The translations under genes were made by a program, and so were the position numbers. Shown one piece after another: positions 15,185-24,222 of a DNA stretch of 35,289 nucleotides. This stretch comes from a virus, in the IMG/VR virus record IMGVR_UViG_3300006917_000077, positions 1 to 35,289 of that record, one strand, 5' to 3'. Position 1 is the stretch's first letter. Each line of letters begins with the position of its first letter. The notes under the pieces were generated by a model. That model had not been told where the DNA came from. It was given only the letters and a program-made list of their open reading frames with translations, and made no database searches.

Positions 15185-15205
15185 ACTATTAAAATGATTA
15201 ATAAA

Positions 15206-15934
15206 TTATTCCATGTTTTCCATATGAATGCGGATACGCGGTGCGCGATCACGCAATCGTTTGGCCATGCGAGCTTTAATCAACGTGATCAAGCCATCAG
15301 GACCATACAACTCGCTCTGTAAATAACTTTTGATCTCTAACCCCTTACGCGCGGCAAATTCCAGTGCCACCATGTGAGCAATAGCACGGTCGCCTGGGTC
15401 ATCAAACCCAATCTCCGTGGTGGTGGTAGCGGCGGTCACCTCATTCGCTTCACGACTAAAGTACACCTTGAGACCTGCGGTAGTAGTAACTGATCCTGAT
15501 GCAGGGGCAGCGTCGAGGAAAATGGATCGTCCTTTCACCCAGTAACAGGTTGGTGTTCCTGTAGACTCGCCATAATCAGTCAATGCTGTAGGGCGCTCTG
15601 TCTCATCCATTGGATGAATGCGGTAGTAATTACCTGCACTGTCTAATACTTCCACACGTTCAATGGTAACAGCACTGGTAGGGAGTGAATAATCACGCTG
15701 ACCAACCACTAAGTCAGTGGTGGCAATAGGGAGATCAGTAAAGCTGTTGTCATCAATCTCCCACGCATCAGACGCCTGAAATAAAATCATGACAAGCTTG
15801 TGTTTTGCAGTATTGGTAGCACGTGCCTTAGCGGCAAGAGAATATTGAGTCGTATCACCTGATGGGAGACCTACCAGGTCGTTGACGTAGTGGACAAGGC
15901 TGTTGTAGGCATTGCCTGTATCGTAGAAGGTCAT
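15206..15934 (-). CDS. Head-tail adaptor-like protein, 242 aa
   Basis: It has a helical start (YNSLVHYVNDLVGLP), a central beta part (GQRDYSLPTSAVTIERVEVL, then KGRSIFLDAAPASGSVTTT and LKVYFSREA) and a helical end. This layout, with a YxLP strand followed by a short aromatic barrel, is seen in adaptor/tail-tubular A type proteins next to portals. It shares an ATGA overlap with the portal gene, supporting a role at the portal-tail junction. Confidence 0.7.
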   Translation of the reverse strand: MTFYDTGNAYNSLVHYVNDLVGLPSGDTTQYSLAAKARATNTAKHKLVMILFQASDAWEIDDNSFTDLPIATTDLVVGQRDYSLPTSAVTIERVEVLDSAGNYYRIHPMDETERPTALTDYGESTGTPTCYWVKGRSIFLDAAPASGSVTTTAGLKVYFSREANEVTAATTTTEIGFDDPGDRAIAHMVALEFAARKGLEIKSYLQSELYGPDGLITLIKARMAKRLRDRAPRIRIHMENME

Positions 15935-17742
15935 ACGGTTGATGTAGGTGAAGGATTAGCACCGCCAGCAGAGGCTTCCATCATCGGTGCAGCATTTGGC
16001 ATAGCCGCAGGCATACCAGGTACGCCAGCAGGAGCCGCAGGAGCAGGCGCACTGCCCGCACCAAAGAGCTTGATAGGGTTCTGACCAGAGCGATTCATAA
16101 TCATGTCAAGCAAGTTCTTCACAATAGGAATTTGCATTGCTTGAGGATTTGCAGAGAGAATCTGGAATACCGTCGTGAGTGACTCAACATCAGCTGATGC
16201 AACGCTTTCACCTGTAATATCAATTTCAATATGGTGTTTGAGATCTTTGTAGTACGCATCAGGAAGTTCACAATGCAAACCGTCCTTACCCATAACAGAT
16301 TCTTCAACACGAGCACGTTCCCGTGCATATGCTTCAGGGGACGGATACTTCCCTGTTTTTTTGTAAAACTTTTGTATTGCCTCCCACATGTGCGCATCAA
16401 TAAGAAAGCCTGATACTTTTTCTAGCTGCTCGGCTGTCCCATCAAACTGGAATGTATGGGATGCACGCTTCTTCTTCATAAACGCAGGCAATACAAAATC
16501 CCAAATGATCTCTTTAATGAAAAGCGCAAAGTTTTCACGCTTATAGGCATAATGAGAGTTTACGGCTTGAGAAAGCAACGCTCCCATACGGAACGGTGTT
16601 CCCGACGGTAATGCTTCACCTGTGTTGACCTCAAACGTAAATGATCGTTGATTAGAATTGTCATTGATACGATCAAATACGAGGTTGTACTGCGGTAAAT
16701 TGCGCTCTTCCATTGATACAGGCGTGAGCTCAGACTTAAGCGTCAGCACTTGGCCGTTAGCAACATCGGAAAACAAGTTTGCGGGAGCCGTATCATCCCG
16801 CGTTTGAAAAAGCTTCTTTGAAGACCAGTGCAATGACTTACGTTCAAGATGGGTAATATCATTGTGATATTCCTGGTTAACAAACAAATCTTCCACAATA
16901 CCCACGCCTAAACAACGTCCTTCCTCTTCCTCCCAGTGGTAAATCTTATAAGGCCACTCATCAACCTCAGCAGCGTCCAGCTCAATAGGGGTGATCGTAC
17001 GGTCCGATTGCTTAGGATCAGTGCTGTAGAACTCAAGTCCCGCTAGGATAACGCGTCCTCGTGCAAAGTCTTTTGACTCAGTGTCTTTTGCATCTTTAAC
17101 AAAATCAGACTTATTACCATATCCATACCACTCAATAACTTGTATAGCGGTGCATTTCTTTTGTTTGTATGTTTCTAATACATTCTCAACCGCCTCAGAA
17201 TCCCACGCACGTTCAAGTGCTTCCTCACGAAATTCATCAGGCGAGTAAATGTGTTTTTCAATAACAAAAGATGATTTTTTGATATTTGACTGCGTAACAT
17301 CCCATGCCATATTGCGGATATTGCACAACTCAGGTGTACCTTGGCAGTCTTTAACAATAGCTGACCCATACCGCGGGGCAACCTCAGCAATACGGTTAAA
17401 CAACCGTGCAAAACCTTCATCCTTCATGAATTGCTTCAGCTCGCGCTCAAAAAACCATGCGCGATAGTATGATTCACCATCCTCCGCAATAACGCGTATG
17501 TCTTTTGTATCAATATCAATTGCTTTGGTGGCTGCATTACAGCGAAACTTTGTGATGTTTGAAAATAACTTTTTAAAACCTTCGGAGTCTGTGTTTCCCT
17601 TAATAAATTGAGAGTTGTAATATCGATCAATCTTATTAAGCGTATTCGGCAAATTAAATGTAACACCAGCAGTGATCACCGTCTCTTCACGTTCCACCTC
17701 ATCCAGTTGTCGTTTTACTTTTGAGAGTATTGAAGTTTCCAT
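15931..17742 (-). CDS. Portal protein, 603 aa
   Basis: The dodecameric ring through which DNA enters and leaves the head. It is large with alternating helix and strand and many aromatic and acidic patches typical of portals (EWPYKIYHWEEEEGRCLGVG, then NQEYHNDITHLERKSLHWSS). The last 45 residues are rich in Ala, Pro and Met and probably disordered. The size is close to podoviral connectors. The order is unusual: the portal lies after the capsid genes and beyond the glycan cassette rather than next to terminase. A hairpin terminator abuts its start codon. Confidence 0.85.
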   Translation of the reverse strand: METSILSKVKRQLDEVEREETVITAGVTFNLPNTLNKIDRYYNSQFIKGNTDSEGFKKLFSNITKFRCNAATKAIDIDTKDIRVIAEDGESYYRAWFFERELKQFMKDEGFARLFNRIAEVAPRYGSAIVKDCQGTPELCNIRNMAWDVTQSNIKKSSFVIEKHIYSPDEFREEALERAWDSEAVENVLETYKQKKCTAIQVIEWYGYGNKSDFVKDAKDTESKDFARGRVILAGLEFYSTDPKQSDRTITPIELDAAEVDEWPYKIYHWEEEEGRCLGVGIVEDLFVNQEYHNDITHLERKSLHWSSKKLFQTRDDTAPANLFSDVANGQVLTLKSELTPVSMEERNLPQYNLVFDRINDNSNQRSFTFEVNTGEALPSGTPFRMGALLSQAVNSHYAYKRENFALFIKEIIWDFVLPAFMKKKRASHTFQFDGTAEQLEKVSGFLIDAHMWEAIQKFYKKTGKYPSPEAYARERARVEESVMGKDGLHCELPDAYYKDLKHHIEIDITGESVASADVESLTTVFQILSANPQAMQIPIVKNLLDMIMNRSGQNPIKLFGAGSAPAPAAPAGVPGMPAAMPNAAPMMEASAGGANPSPTSTV

Positions 17743-17744
17743 AG

Positions 17745-17778
17745 AAAAACCGAGACAGAAATATATTCATGCCTCGGT
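17745..17778 (-). terminator. Terminator-like hairpin abutting the portal start codon
   Basis: On the minus strand ACCGAG (17778-17773) and CTCGGT (17754-17749), extended by TG/CA, form a stem followed by TTTTT. Only 2 nt separate the T run from the portal ATG. It would end the cassette transcript or lower portal expression. Confidence 0.65.
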
Positions 17779-17808
17779 CTCCCCGCAAGCTTAGTTATTA
17801 ACAGTATA

Positions 17809-18054
17809 TTAAGCGCTCTCAAGTGTGTCAATGTGACCAATCAAAAATGTTGTCACACCACGCCATTCTTTAAGCTGTGCTTGCGTACGGCCGAGCATCA
17901 TCTCTGCTGACTTATCACCCATCACCATCTTACGCGTGTAATACGTTTCCATGAGTGCTGCACGTGCAATATCTTTCCTCATTGAAAGGAGTAAATCCTT
18001 TGCTACTTCCAGAGACAATGCATCATCTGAAATCGTTGATAACTTCACAGACAT
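17809..18054 (-). CDS. Hypothetical helical protein, 81 aa
   Basis: A predicted all-helical small protein (MSVKLSTISDDALSLEVAKD and onwards). It overlaps the aminotransferase end by 32 nt and is followed by the terminator hairpin before portal. It may be a head-completion factor or the last gene of the cassette. No family is recognised and no ribosome site is visible. Confidence 0.65.
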   Translation of the reverse strand: MSVKLSTISDDALSLEVAKDLLLSMRKDIARAALMETYYTRKMVMGDKSAEMMLGRTQAQLKEWRGVTTFLIGHIDTLESA

Positions 18055-19102
18055 AGGCTTGATCTTTATGAGTTAATGAATGAGACGATGGAAGGTACAG
18101 GCCATGTGTTTGGAGATACTCCGCATTAGGTTGGGGATGGTGGAGCTTGTACGGAGGATTGTTGTGATAGGCCGTAAAGAATGGCCGTGACTCGATACCA
18201 TACTGGTGCAGATGGTCCATCAGCTCACCACGACGGGCAGATAACACCCCAAACGCCCACCAGATAGGATTAGACTCCAAATCTCCGACTAATGGGATAA
18301 CATTATTGGTCTCCAAATTGCGGTAGTAGTACGCAGCCATAGCACGCTTGGCTTCCAATATAGACTCAATACGCGAAAGCTGAGAGATACCCAATGCAGC
18401 GGACATAGACGGCATACACAACGAGTAGCCCATTTCTTCATGGTAATACCGCACAGGTCCCGCATATTGGTCCTTCAGCAACCGTACGCGGTTTGCGTAC
18501 ACTTCATCATCGGTAACCACCATCCCTCCCTCACCAGTAGTGATCGTTTTATTGGCAAAGAATGAAAACACACCCATATGACCAAACGATCCCACCTTTT
18601 GCCCATCAATATCAGCACCATGCGCCTCCGCAGCGTCCTCGATCACTTTGATCTCGTAGTCCTCAGCCATCTTCATGATAGAGCGCATCTTTGCAGGGAA
18701 TCCATACGTGTGGATTACCACCATTCCACGAATATCGGACCATTTCGTAAGCACGCGGCGCAATTCAGCAAGGCTTAGATTCCCCGTTGTCTTTTCAACA
18801 TCCACAAAAATAGGGGTATATCCAGCCTGTATGACCGCATTAGGCACGGCGATATACCCAAAAGAGGGAACAATCACTTTCGCGCCCTGGCCGAGGTCAA
18901 GGGCTTTTAAGGCCAAAAATAAAGCAGATGACCCCGAATTGACTGCAATACCATAGTCAGTCCCACAATAGCCTGCAAAAGAGGCCTCAAAGAGGGATAC
19001 AACGTTGGTGCGGCCTGAGATCTGGCCTTCACGGAGGATATTGGTGACGTAGTCAACATCATCCTTGGTGATCTCAGGTTCAAATACAGGAATTTTTCTC
19101 AT
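18023..19102 (-). CDS. per: DegT-type aminotransferase, probable GDP-perosamine synthase
   Basis: A PLP enzyme of the DegT/DnrJ/EryC1 family, 359 aa from MRKIPVFEP. The PLP lysine is K185 in FFANKTITTGEGGM, with VIEDAAEAHG (D156) as the cofactor aspartate. The NSGSSALFLAL stretch and ESRPFF near the end match RfbE/Per enzymes, which turn GDP-4-keto-6-deoxymannose into GDP-perosamine. The partner enzyme GMD is directly upstream, overlapping by 23 nt, which makes this specificity likely. A longer start 6 codons upstream is less probable. Cytosolic nucleotide-sugar pathway. Confidence 0.88.
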   Translation of the reverse strand: MRKIPVFEPEITKDDVDYVTNILREGQISGRTNVVSLFEASFAGYCGTDYGIAVNSGSSALFLALKALDLGQGAKVIVPSFGYIAVPNAVIQAGYTPIFVDVEKTTGNLSLAELRRVLTKWSDIRGMVVIHTYGFPAKMRSIMKMAEDYEIKVIEDAAEAHGADIDGQKVGSFGHMGVFSFFANKTITTGEGGMVVTDDEVYANRVRLLKDQYAGPVRYYHEEMGYSLCMPSMSAALGISQLSRIESILEAKRAMAAYYYRNLETNNVIPLVGDLESNPIWWAFGVLSARRGELMDHLHQYGIESRPFFTAYHNNPPYKLHHPQPNAEYLQTHGLYLPSSHSLTHKDQAYVCEVINDFR

Positions 19103-20045
19103 AAAGCATTTTTTCAACAAGTTTTTTATCGGTTATAACAGGCTTCCACCCAAGGGCGAGCTTTGCCTTACTGGCATTGCCTCGTAACAACGCCACATCG
19201 CGAGGGCGCTTGTATGCAGGATCAATGATCACCTTGAGAGGTTTTTTTGTTACCTGCTCAACCCACGATACAAACTGCTTCACTGAGGCAGTCTTCCCCG
19301 TCGCAATCACAAAGTCATCTGCTTTTTTATACTGCAACATTTTCCATGCCATCATCATATACTCAGGGGCATAACCCCAATCACGTTTTGAATCAATATT
19401 CCCAAGATGCACCTCTCCATCAGGCACGGCATTGATAATCTTTTTAGTAACAAAGTTATCACCTCGCCGTGCACTTTCATGGTTAAACAAAATACCGTTG
19501 GAAATAAACATGCCATGCGCGTCACGATAATTCTTTGCAATTTGAAATCCGTAAAGCTTAGCAGTGCCATACGGAGACACAGGATCAAACGGTGTCTTTT
19601 CGTTTTGCGGGTTTTGTTTTGGGTCACCTGAATACAACTCCGATGTAGAAGCCTGGTAAATACGAGGCATAATACCCAATACACGAATAGCCTCTAACAG
19701 ATTAAGTACACCCACCCCCGTCGTTTGTGCGGTGTACCATGGCGTCTCCCAGGACACCTGTACATGAGACTGTGCCGCCAGGTTATACACCTCATCAGGC
19801 TGCGACTTTTTGAGCGCCCATAATAGTGAAAAAGGATCAGTCATATCCCCATAGTGGAGATGGAGCTGATCACGAATATGATCAATGCGTCCTGTATTAA
19901 AAGAGGATGCACGACGAACTAGGCCATGCACCTCGTACCCCTTCTCTAGCAAGATTTCCGCCAGATAAGAGCCATCTTGCCCAGTCAGGCCAGTCACAAA
20001 TGCCCGTTTCTTAGGCGAACCGTCCTTGTTTGTCTCGTGTTGCAT
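19080..20045 (-). CDS. gmd: GDP-mannose 4,6-dehydratase
   Basis: An extended short-chain dehydrogenase making GDP-4-keto-6-deoxymannose from GDP-mannose. It has the NADP-binding TGLTGQDGSYLAE (18-30), STSELY (133-138) and catalytic Y159xxxK163 (PYGTAK), then RRGDNFVTKKI and DWGYAPEYM, all family marks. At 321 aa it is slightly short (about 340-370 is usual) and the C-terminus ends abruptly. The start MQHETNKDG overlaps the end of the HNH gene by 35 nt, so the HNH gene probably moved in just upstream. Phage cassettes with gmd usually make deoxysugars for surface glycans. Confidence 0.93.
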   Translation of the reverse strand: MQHETNKDGSPKKRAFVTGLTGQDGSYLAEILLEKGYEVHGLVRRASSFNTGRIDHIRDQLHLHYGDMTDPFSLLWALKKSQPDEVYNLAAQSHVQVSWETPWYTAQTTGVGVLNLLEAIRVLGIMPRIYQASTSELYSGDPKQNPQNEKTPFDPVSPYGTAKLYGFQIAKNYRDAHGMFISNGILFNHESARRGDNFVTKKIINAVPDGEVHLGNIDSKRDWGYAPEYMMMAWKMLQYKKADDFVIATGKTASVKQFVSWVEQVTKKPLKVIIDPAYKRPRDVALLRGNASKAKLALGWKPVITDKKLVEKMLYEKNSCI

Positions 20046-20409
20046 AGTGTATTTCAATCTTACGATGCTCACTGTTTGATACTAGCTGTAAGTTAGATAT
20101 CTTGTTGTTTTTTTTATTTCCATCCTTATGGTGGACATGTTCAGTGTTCAGTAATCGACGTCCTAGTTTTTTCTCCATTACTAAACGATGTACATATCTA
20201 TCTGTTTTTGAATCGCGTACATACCCATCTGGTCTTGTTTTTGTACCGCCCTTCCATAGTGGGTGATTCTTTCCACTGTTACCTTTAAAAAAGCATCCAC
20301 GACTACAATACTTTTTCACTTTAAAGTCAGTGACGCTTTTACATGATGATCTATCAAAAGACGTTCTACACACTAAACAAAGTTTGGGGGGGAGTATGAG
20401 TTTTTTCAT
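20011..20409 (-). CDS. HNH endonuclease, homing-type, inside the glycan cassette
   Basis: 132 residues from MKKLILPPKL. Cys pairs CLVC and CSRGC form a metal knuckle, KNHPLWKGG is a typical spacer motif, then VHRLVMEKKLGR and EHVHHKDGNKKNN give the HNH core. It matches free-standing phage homing nucleases of the HNH_3 type. It splits the methyltransferase-gmd junction and has its own extended -10 box 7 nt before the ATG, unlike its neighbours, as expected for a mobile gene. ATG at 20418 is an alternative start. Confidence 0.88.
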   Translation of the reverse strand: MKKLILPPKLCLVCRTSFDRSSCKSVTDFKVKKYCSRGCFFKGNSGKNHPLWKGGTKTRPDGYVRDSKTDRYVHRLVMEKKLGRRLLNTEHVHHKDGNKKNNKISNLQLVSNSEHRKIEIHYATRDKQGRFA

Positions 20410-20416
20410 ATTCCCC

Positions 20417-20425
20417 ATTATACCA
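20417..20425 (-). promoter_or_regulatory. Extended -10 promoter (TGgTATAAT) for the HNH gene
   Basis: On the minus strand TG-G-TATAAT ends 7 nt before the ATG at 20409, so the HNH transcript would be leaderless. The box lies in the short gap after the methyltransferase stop codon, separate from the cassette operon. Confidence 0.5.
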
Positions 20426-21013
20426 TTAGTGCTCTTTTATTGTCCATACGATTAAGTATTTACGTCCAGGGAACCGTTCTGACTCGATAGTCTCCACGAC
20501 AGGAGTACCGTAGGCAGAAAAAAACAAACGTAGATCGTTCTCGTCAAACTCCCAAAGATGCTCAGGATCATCAAACTCCAAGTGAGGCGTTGATAGGATC
20601 ATAATACCCCCTACTTTACAGATGCGAGCCATCTCTGACACCAGTAATGCAGGGACCTCCATGTGCTCAAGTAACTCACCTGATACCACGGCATCAAACT
20701 GCTCCTTTGTGTAAATCGTGGTCGTTGCATCACCCACGTCATACACAATATGAGGATAGTCAATACGGAGACGTGCGATGGTGTCCTTTGCAAAGTCGAC
20801 CCCATGCACATACGGATAGATATCCGCAGCTTTGGGTAAAAACGCAGAGACCCCGCAGCCTAACTCAATAACACTCTCAATGCGAGGGTGTGTAGCAAGA
20901 AGCGCTAGATAGCGATCCTGCCGCAAGGTGTTCTCCATGTCCACCTGCTTTCCACTAAATTGTTCGTCGAAATACTGTGGGGTGTTGATGTTCCCCTGTC
21001 TTAACCGTTTCAT
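20426..21013 (-). CDS. Class I SAM-dependent methyltransferase, 195 aa
   Basis: It has SAM motif I VIELGCGVSAF (about 48-58), the acidic end of strand 2 (HGVDFAKD) and the later motif FDAVVSGELLEHMEVP, as in UbiE/Methyltransf_11 type enzymes. In a glycan cassette it probably methylates a sugar or amino-sugar. It overlaps the glycosyltransferase upstream by 4 nt (ATGA) and has one of the few clear ribosome sites (AAGGAG), though 11 nt away. Confidence 0.85.
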   Translation of the reverse strand: MKRLRQGNINTPQYFDEQFSGKQVDMENTLRQDRYLALLATHPRIESVIELGCGVSAFLPKAADIYPYVHGVDFAKDTIARLRIDYPHIVYDVGDATTTIYTKEQFDAVVSGELLEHMEVPALLVSEMARICKVGGIMILSTPHLEFDDPEHLWEFDENDLRLFFSAYGTPVVETIESERFPGRKYLIVWTIKEH

Positions 21014-21972
21014 AGCTGAATAAACTCCTTATACTTCCGTTTCAGAATACCCCATGAATTAGCAGCTGCCCATTGCTTTCCCTCCTTGGAGTAGGCGGAA
21101 ATGTCGGTGTCATACACCGCGTCAATGCACTGCGCTATATCACTTGCTTTAATAATAGCACTTTCAAAATCCATGCCTATACGCTTCCACTCATATCCAA
21201 AAACGGGAATCAATAAATCGCGGGGAAGCCATGCGTTAGTAGGGTAGCGGTCTGCTGCCATGACTGCTAATCCAGATGCCCACGCCTCCTGCATGGGGAG
21301 AAAGGAACCGCCAAACTTATCAGGCAATATAAATACATCACCCTCTTTCCAGAGATCCTCGTAAGGTACCGAGCCGTTTATGATGGTGATACGTGGGTCA
21401 GATGACTCATAACCACCGTTCTGGGCGCGTAGGATGAGCTGTGCGGGACTTTTGACCATCTCCCAGGCATGTAAGACCTCTAGGGTGCTATTACGGCCAA
21501 GTAATCCACCATGTCCTGCATTATGAACAAACACCTTCGCCTTTTTGCGTAGTTTCCACGATGCCTCTACAGGTATATTAAGACGAATGATAGGAAGCCC
21601 CACATCTTTGTACGTGTCGTAATCCAAATCAGAGGGTGCAATGAGCTTGTCAGGCCAGTAATACGGCGGATTGGGGGTGCACTCATAGTGGGTCACTAAG
21701 ATCGTTTGCTTACCCAGTGCCCGCGCTTTTTTAATAACCTGCCAGTCAAAAAACGTTTCAAATGCAATGATAGTATCACACTTGTCGAGTAGCTCATCTA
21801 TGCTTTTGCATGCATTGGGATACCAGTCTTGAGTAGGGTAATGAGAGTGTGGCACCACGTACATCTCGTCAATAAGACCATGATCAAAAAACGCCTTGCA
21901 CTCAATGCCAAGGCCCGACTGGGTGGCGTAACAAATAGCCCCTACACATCCATATTGCTCGGATTGAACCAT
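21010..21972 (-). CDS. Glycosyltransferase, GT-B type
   Basis: 320 residues. The N-terminal half has a Rossmann-like layout (CDTIIAFETFFDW, KQTILVTHYEC). The C-terminal half has the GT4-like donor domain (VFVHNAGHGGLLGRNSTLEV, ITIINGSVPYEDLWKEGDVF), then FGGSFLPMQEAWASGLAV, matching the nucleotide-sugar-binding E-rich loop of GT4 enzymes. It should move a nucleotide-activated sugar, plausibly perosamine, to a glycan or virion protein. It overlaps both neighbours, as in a tight operon. Confidence 0.82.
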   Translation of the reverse strand: MVQSEQYGCVGAICYATQSGLGIECKAFFDHGLIDEMYVVPHSHYPTQDWYPNACKSIDELLDKCDTIIAFETFFDWQVIKKARALGKQTILVTHYECTPNPPYYWPDKLIAPSDLDYDTYKDVGLPIIRLNIPVEASWKLRKKAKVFVHNAGHGGLLGRNSTLEVLHAWEMVKSPAQLILRAQNGGYESSDPRITIINGSVPYEDLWKEGDVFILPDKFGGSFLPMQEAWASGLAVMAADRYPTNAWLPRDLLIPVFGYEWKRIGMDFESAIIKASDIAQCIDAVYDTDISAYSKEGKQWAAANSWGILKRKYKEFIQL

Positions 21973-22391
21973 ATATCATTTTTATTACCTTGTAATGACA
22001 CAATAACTTGTGCATGATCTTTGTACTTTTCAATAAATGCCTCTGAAGAAATACCCATGGAGCCAAGTGAAATAACCTGAAATACCACCTCCCAATTACC
22101 GTGTACAGGATCGTTATAATCTCTCACTTCAAAGGTGTAATCGGGATGTAACTCATGTGCCAGTTCAATCATCTTCGGCGAGTAATCAAACCCCTTATAC
22201 TTCTCAGGCTTAAAGAGGTGCGCAAATCGTCCATAACCACACCCAACATCAAGCACTTCCTTATCACGAAAAAATGACAGAATATGATTTGCAAATTTCT
22301 GATGCTGCACCGTGATACCACTATGCCAAATCATGCCTCGCAAATCATGACGATTCTCTTCTACACGCTTGTCCCAGTATTCAATGCTCAT
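21942..22391 (-). CDS. Small SAM-dependent methyltransferase, 149 aa
   Basis: It has motif I VLDVGCGYGRFAHL (about 46-59), then GFDYSPKMIELA. At 149 aa it is shorter than most class I enzymes (about 180-250), so the last strands may be missing; a minimal or truncated form is possible. The end overlaps the GT4-like gene by 31 nt. It probably methylates a cassette sugar. Confidence 0.78.
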   Translation of the reverse strand: MSIEYWDKRVEENRHDLRGMIWHSGITVQHQKFANHILSFFRDKEVLDVGCGYGRFAHLFKPEKYKGFDYSPKMIELAHELHPDYTFEVRDYNDPVHGNWEVVFQVISLGSMGISSEAFIEKYKDHAQVIVSLQGNKNDIWFNPSNMDV

Positions 22392-23128
22392 ATATCTTTT
22401 AGATTATCTTCCCTCCATTTTTTATATACCTCAGGGTGCGCGTATAGCTCTCTTCTAAATGGACGCTGACCGCCAATGCCACAGAACCCATCCCATATCG
22501 AGCCAAGATCAAGGAAAAAGCTATCAGGGATCTTACCGTGTAACCTCTGAGCGAGAAGTGCCGCAGGAATGCCCGCAGCAATGATATAGACACCTGGTTT
22601 TGCATACGCCAGTGCTGACTCAACCGCCGCATCAAAGGTGCCATCCGTCCAGCAATTAGGATATCCAATCTCAATGAAATGGTCATAGTTAAGAAAGTCT
22701 AGTTGTCGAAGCGCCTTATTACTTATGATACACACGTTCATGGTGCGCAGTTGTTTGATAAGCGGCCCCAACGTCGCTGCCTTCATATGTTCATTCCACA
22801 CGTTCTTCTCAACAAACTCAATCTCGACAGCCAGTTTATTCAACACACGATCTACCGCAGAGTCATACTCGAAGTACTCGCGTACTTTCTTGAATGTATC
22901 AGGTGCTGCAAAAAAGAAGTTGTCTCGTTTGAAACCCAAAGACTCGTACAGCAGGTAACACAGGTCAGGTACATACTTTGTGCCCTCGCAATTCTCAGTA
23001 AAGCGATCACCAAACGCATGATTAAAAATAGCTTGCCACTCTCCATCGCCATACATACCAAGTGAAAAGTAGTCATTATTAGCCAGACGACTAATATACC
23101 AATCAAGAGGGTGATTGATTAATGTCAT
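22388..23128 (-). CDS. GT-D-type (DUF1792-like) glycosyltransferase
   Basis: 246 residues with GMYGDGEW near the N-terminus (24-31), resembling the RYGDGE motif of GT-D fold enzymes. A later region has VYIIAAGIPAALLAQRLHG and SFFLDLGSIWDGF, matching the AGP...L / D-G conserved end of that family. These enzymes add glucose-type sugars to protein-bound glycans in Gram-positive cells. Both ends share ATGA overlaps. The fold call is fairly good; the substrate is unknown. Confidence 0.7.
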   Translation of the reverse strand: MTLINHPLDWYISRLANNDYFSLGMYGDGEWQAIFNHAFGDRFTENCEGTKYVPDLCYLLYESLGFKRDNFFFAAPDTFKKVREYFEYDSAVDRVLNKLAVEIEFVEKNVWNEHMKAATLGPLIKQLRTMNVCIISNKALRQLDFLNYDHFIEIGYPNCWTDGTFDAAVESALAYAKPGVYIIAAGIPAALLAQRLHGKIPDSFFLDLGSIWDGFCGIGGQRPFRRELYAHPEVYKKWREDNLKDI

Positions 23129-24222
23129 AGATGAGCGGTAATAATAGGCTTAGCACCCCAATGCAGGATAGTTGTATCAACCTTCCAACCTGCCTTATTA
23201 AGCAAATCTATTGCCGACTCAACCGTACACCCGTAAAAGTGATCAACCTCATGGCTTTTGTTTTCATTGCACTGAACAACCAGGCGCTCCACCCTGTCTT
23301 TAAGCCAGATCAATAACGGTATCTGCTTTTCTCGTGGAATGTGATACAGCACACATAACAGTAATGCCACGTCGTATTTAGGGAGATGCTGCTGCACCGT
23401 GATATCCTGCTCCAAAAACGTAACAGGCAGTTTGCGCTGCTCGTAAAACTCCATAATCAGGCGGTGAAACTCAGCACCTTCAATAAACTCATGATCCACC
23501 CCGACAACATGGCGGGCAGTAAGCGCACAGTTGACCGTTATCCAGCCCTCATTACATCCAATGTCCAAGATATATTTGTCATCAGGTTGGATGATGTCTT
23601 TTAATACATCCCATTTCTTAGTGTTTTCAAAATACGTCGTAGGGAGATGAGCTTCAATGTTTCTAAATGAGCCATAATCCAGCGCGTAGTAGTTGGGACC
23701 AAATACCATCTCACGTGCGCGCGTCGTCCTTTTAAGGAAGTCCTCGTCAATTTCATTGTATGCAAATCGGTAAAGCTTTGCGGGGATAGTCTTATGACCC
23801 AGGTGTTTCATGATTGCGGCACGATGGGAGCCGTCCAGCTTTTGACCAGTTACCTCGACAGCCACGGGTGTCTTAAGACCGTCCTTTTTTATCCATTGGT
23901 ACAGGTCATAGAAGCCTGCAATACGGTTGATGGTAGCTTCTTCGCCCTTTAACGCAGCCCAGGAACGAAAGTATGGCGTACGCTCGGCCAAAAGTTTAGG
24001 CTCTGCCATCTCCAGATCAGAAACTACCGCATCAAAAAGCGTTAATGTGTCCAGCATCGGCTGGTAATTCACCCAATATAACTCCCCCGTATCCTCATTA
24101 ATAGCCACTGTATCAGCCAGGAAATCGTCAATGTTTATAGTGACATCCAGCGCAATGCGCCCTTCAGTCTCCAATAAGAGCTTACGCTGCTCCATGGTGG
24201 TCGTATGTAAAAGATACTTCAT
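23125..24222 (-). CDS. ParB-like domain fused to a SAM methyltransferase
   Basis: 365 residues. The N-terminal half contains KLDGSHRAAIMKHLGHK (128-144), the DG-HR-A signature of ParB/sulfiredoxin-like domains, where the GxxR motif binds nucleotide. Residues 217-227 (YILDIGCNEGW) are SAM motif I, followed by VVGVDHEF and the DVALLLCVLYH strand. In ParB CTPases this motif handles nucleotides, so the domain may bind a nucleotide-sugar or CTP here. It sits in mid-operon, overlapping both neighbours by 4 nt. Confidence 0.8.
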   Translation of the reverse strand: MKYLLHTTTMEQRKLLLETEGRIALDVTINIDDFLADTVAINEDTGELYWVNYQPMLDTLTLFDAVVSDLEMAEPKLLAERTPYFRSWAALKGEEATINRIAGFYDLYQWIKKDGLKTPVAVEVTGQKLDGSHRAAIMKHLGHKTIPAKLYRFAYNEIDEDFLKRTTRAREMVFGPNYYALDYGSFRNIEAHLPTTYFENTKKWDVLKDIIQPDDKYILDIGCNEGWITVNCALTARHVVGVDHEFIEGAEFHRLIMEFYEQRKLPVTFLEQDITVQQHLPKYDVALLLCVLYHIPREKQIPLLIWLKDRVERLVVQCNENKSHEVDHFYGCTVESAIDLLNKAGWKVDTTILHWGAKPIITAHL

